Assembly: GCF_017353415.1 (NCBI RefSeq)
Contig: NZ_JAFMPX010000019.1
Location: 1-64,000, forward strand
Direction: 5' to 3'
DNA: 64,000 nt
Source: Arthrobacter sp. E3
GTDB taxonomy: Bacteria > Actinomycetota > Actinomycetes > Actinomycetales > Micrococcaceae
Below are positions 62,633 to 64,000 of the stretch, in pieces. How positions within the stretch are numbered: the stretch's first letter is position 1; each line of letters starts with the position of its first letter. The notes below the pieces were generated by a model. It had not been told where the DNA came from. It did no database searches and was given only the letters and a program-made list of their open reading frames with translations. Both the position numbers and the translations under genes were made by a program.

Positions 62633-64000
62633 CTAGTTGCTGGTGGTTGCTTTCACAGCCGGCACCAGCAGCGCCACTGTCTCCACGTGGTGCGTGTGCG
62701 GGTACAGGTCAAAGGCACGAAGCTTCTCCACCTGCCAGCCGACATTGGCAAAGTACTTCACGTCGCGGGCAAACGCGGCAGGGTCGCAGGAGACGTACGC
62801 GATGGCCTCCGGAGCGGTGGCCGCTAGGGCCTGAACCACGGCTTTCCCGGCACCGGCGCGGGGCGGATCAAGCACGACGGCGTCAAAACGACGCCGCTGC
62901 CCGGCTGCGGTTCGCGAGGCGCGGGACTGCGTGCCCAGGATCTTCTCCACCCGGCCCTGCACGATTTCGACCTGTTCGCTGGCGTGCAGGTTCTTGCGGG
63001 CGTCACGGCTGGTGCCCGCGGAGCCTTCCACAGAAAGGACGCTGCCGTCCGGGCCCACCGCGTCGGCCAGCGGTGCGGTGAACAGACCGGCGCCAGCGTA
63101 CAAGTCGGCCACGTCGGCCCCGTCGTTCAGGTAGCCGCCCTGCAGCAGGAAGCCGAGGGCCACGTCGGTCAGGACAGCCGGCGCCTTGCGGTGGATCTGC
63201 CAGAAGCCGTCGCCGGAGACACGGAATTCGTGGTCGTCGGTGGTTTCCCTGACCCAGCCGCGGCCGTTGATCACTTCAATGGCACTGTTTTCCGGGTTCC
63301 AGCGGGCCACGGACGGCGGGGTTTCCAAGGCGGCCAAGGCGCGGGAAATGCGCTTGACGGCGGCCCCGGCAGCTTTTTCGGTGAGGTTGGCGGCGGGGGC
63401 CAGCAGCACCAGCACGCCGGAACCGTTGGCGGGCGCCGCCACTTCGACCCGTTCAATGCCGGTGAAGTCGATGTCCCACAAGCGCAGCTCGTTCACGGCG
63501 GGCACGGCCAGCGGCATCTCCTGCACGGGCAGCACGGCGTGGGAGCGGTGCGGGTGCATGCCCAGTTTCCCGGACGGCGTGACGGCAAAACCAACGCGGG
63601 TGCGCCAGCCGAGCCCGGCCTGCTGCTCGGCCGTGCCCTTCGTGTCGACGTCCTCGACGCCGGCGCTGAACAAAGTGTCGATCGTTGCGCTTTGCAGGCC
63701 GCCGAGGCGCTCAAGCTGCTCACGCACCACGGCCGTTTTCAGCTCAAGCTGGCCCTTGCGGGAGATGTGGCCGAATTCGGCACCGCCGACGGGGGCGCCG
63801 TGGCGCACCGCAGCCCTCAGCGCATCTGCCTCGGGCCAAAAGTGGGTGACGCGTTCCGGGGAGCCCTCAATCACCTGGGTGACGTCCGCGCGCCAGAACT
63901 TGGCGTCGTCGTCGTGCTCGGTCAGGGAAATTTCCACGGTTTCCCCGGGGATGCCGTGGCGCACGAAGATCACGCGGCCCTCATGCCGGGCAACGCAATG
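62633..64000 (-). CDS. TrmA/RlmD-family RNA methyltransferase (5' end cut by window edge)
   Basis: At least 455 aa, in frame to the last base. Codons before the ORF's first GTG read HCVARHEGR, then VIFVRHGIPGETVEI. This is the end of the TRAM domain of the TrmA/RumA family, so the real start lies upstream, outside the window, and an internal GTG start would be wrong. The SAM-binding motif is ADLYAGAGLFTAPLA, the catalytic loop FDAVVLDPPRAGAG, and the nucleophile Cys is in YVSCDPAAFARDV. No N-terminal Fe-S cysteine set is visible. It probably makes m5U in tRNA or rRNA; substrate not determinable. Confidence 0.93.
   Translation of the reverse strand, partial: HCVARHEGRVIFVRHGIPGETVEISLTEHDDDAKFWRADVTQVIEGSPERVTHFWPEADALRAAVRHGAPVGGAEFGHISRKGQLELKTAVVREQLERLGGLQSATIDTLFSAGVEDVDTKGTAEQQAGLGWRTRVGFAVTPSGKLGMHPHRSHAVLPVQEMPLAVPAVNELRLWDIDFTGIERVEVAAPANGSGVLVLLAPAANLTEKAAGAAVKRISRALAALETPPSVARWNPENSAIEVINGRGWVRETTDDHEFRVSGDGFWQIHRKAPAVLTDVALGFLLQGGYLNDGADVADLYAGAGLFTAPLADAVGPDGSVLSVEGSAGTSRDARKNLHASEQVEIVQGRVEKILGTQSRASRTAAGQRRRFDAVVLDPPRAGAGKAVVQALAATAPEAIAYVSCDPAAFARDVKYFANVGWQVEKLRAFDLYPHTHHVETVALLVPAVKATTSN

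Overview
The window looks like a chromosomal core segment of a high-GC actinobacterium of the Micrococcaceae, most like Arthrobacter and its relatives. The signs are GC-rich coding sequence, frequent GTG and TTG starts, 4-8 nt stop/start overlaps, the gene order hisI-trpE-trpO-DUF6704-trpC-trpB-trpA-lgt-gltB-gltD-pyk, and actinobacterial families such as DUF3000 next to HRDC ribonuclease D and a CtpE-like P-type ATPase. The genus is inferred from this content, without a database comparison.

Layout. 1-476 holds the 5' part of an IS701-type transposase cut by the window edge. 577-16018 is a long leftward block: hisI, the trp genes, lgt, glutamate synthase (gltB/gltD) and pyruvate kinase. 16165-19017 has a TIGR03085-type protein facing hisE-hisG-hisF. 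19454-24238 is a riboflavin operon under an FMN riboswitch (ribM-ribD-ribE-ribB-ribA-ribH). A secreted PKD-containing phosphoesterase (24505-27165) sits between the rib operon and rpe-rsmB-fmt-def. A PD-(D/E)XK nuclease-like gene and six tRNA genes (Val, Gly, Val, Cys, Gly on the minus strand; Val-CAC on the plus strand) follow up to 33369.

33454-36419 carries an FMN reductase, an MFS exporter, a guanidine-III riboswitch with its Gdx/SugE exporter, and a small MT0933-type protein. 36537-46276 holds zapE, sseA-sufE-ybaK, an alpha/beta hydrolase, msrB, DUF6421, an SDR, threonine aldolase and DUF3000. 46337-51366 holds ribonuclease D and the fadA-fadB beta-oxidation pair, whose promoter overlaps a perfect 16-bp palindrome. 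51468-53660 has a small unknown gene, a Rieske lipoprotein, a decayed GNAT gene and an aldo/keto reductase. 53800-64000 is a leftward run: TrmA/RlmD-type RNA methyltransferase (cut by the edge), a P-type ATPase, aconitase, dxs, DUF402 and an unknown protein.

I found no CRISPR array, prophage, rRNA or recognisable defence island. I also found no multi-gene cluster that I could honestly call a new system. The signals most worth following are regulatory and repetitive: a strong terminator inside the trp cluster, the fadAB operator, two families of dispersed intergenic repeats, the guanidine-III riboswitch, and the phosphoesterase gene in an otherwise housekeeping block. Several conserved proteins of unknown function (53800-54504, 41282-41773, 42362-43753, 31278-32132) are also listed.
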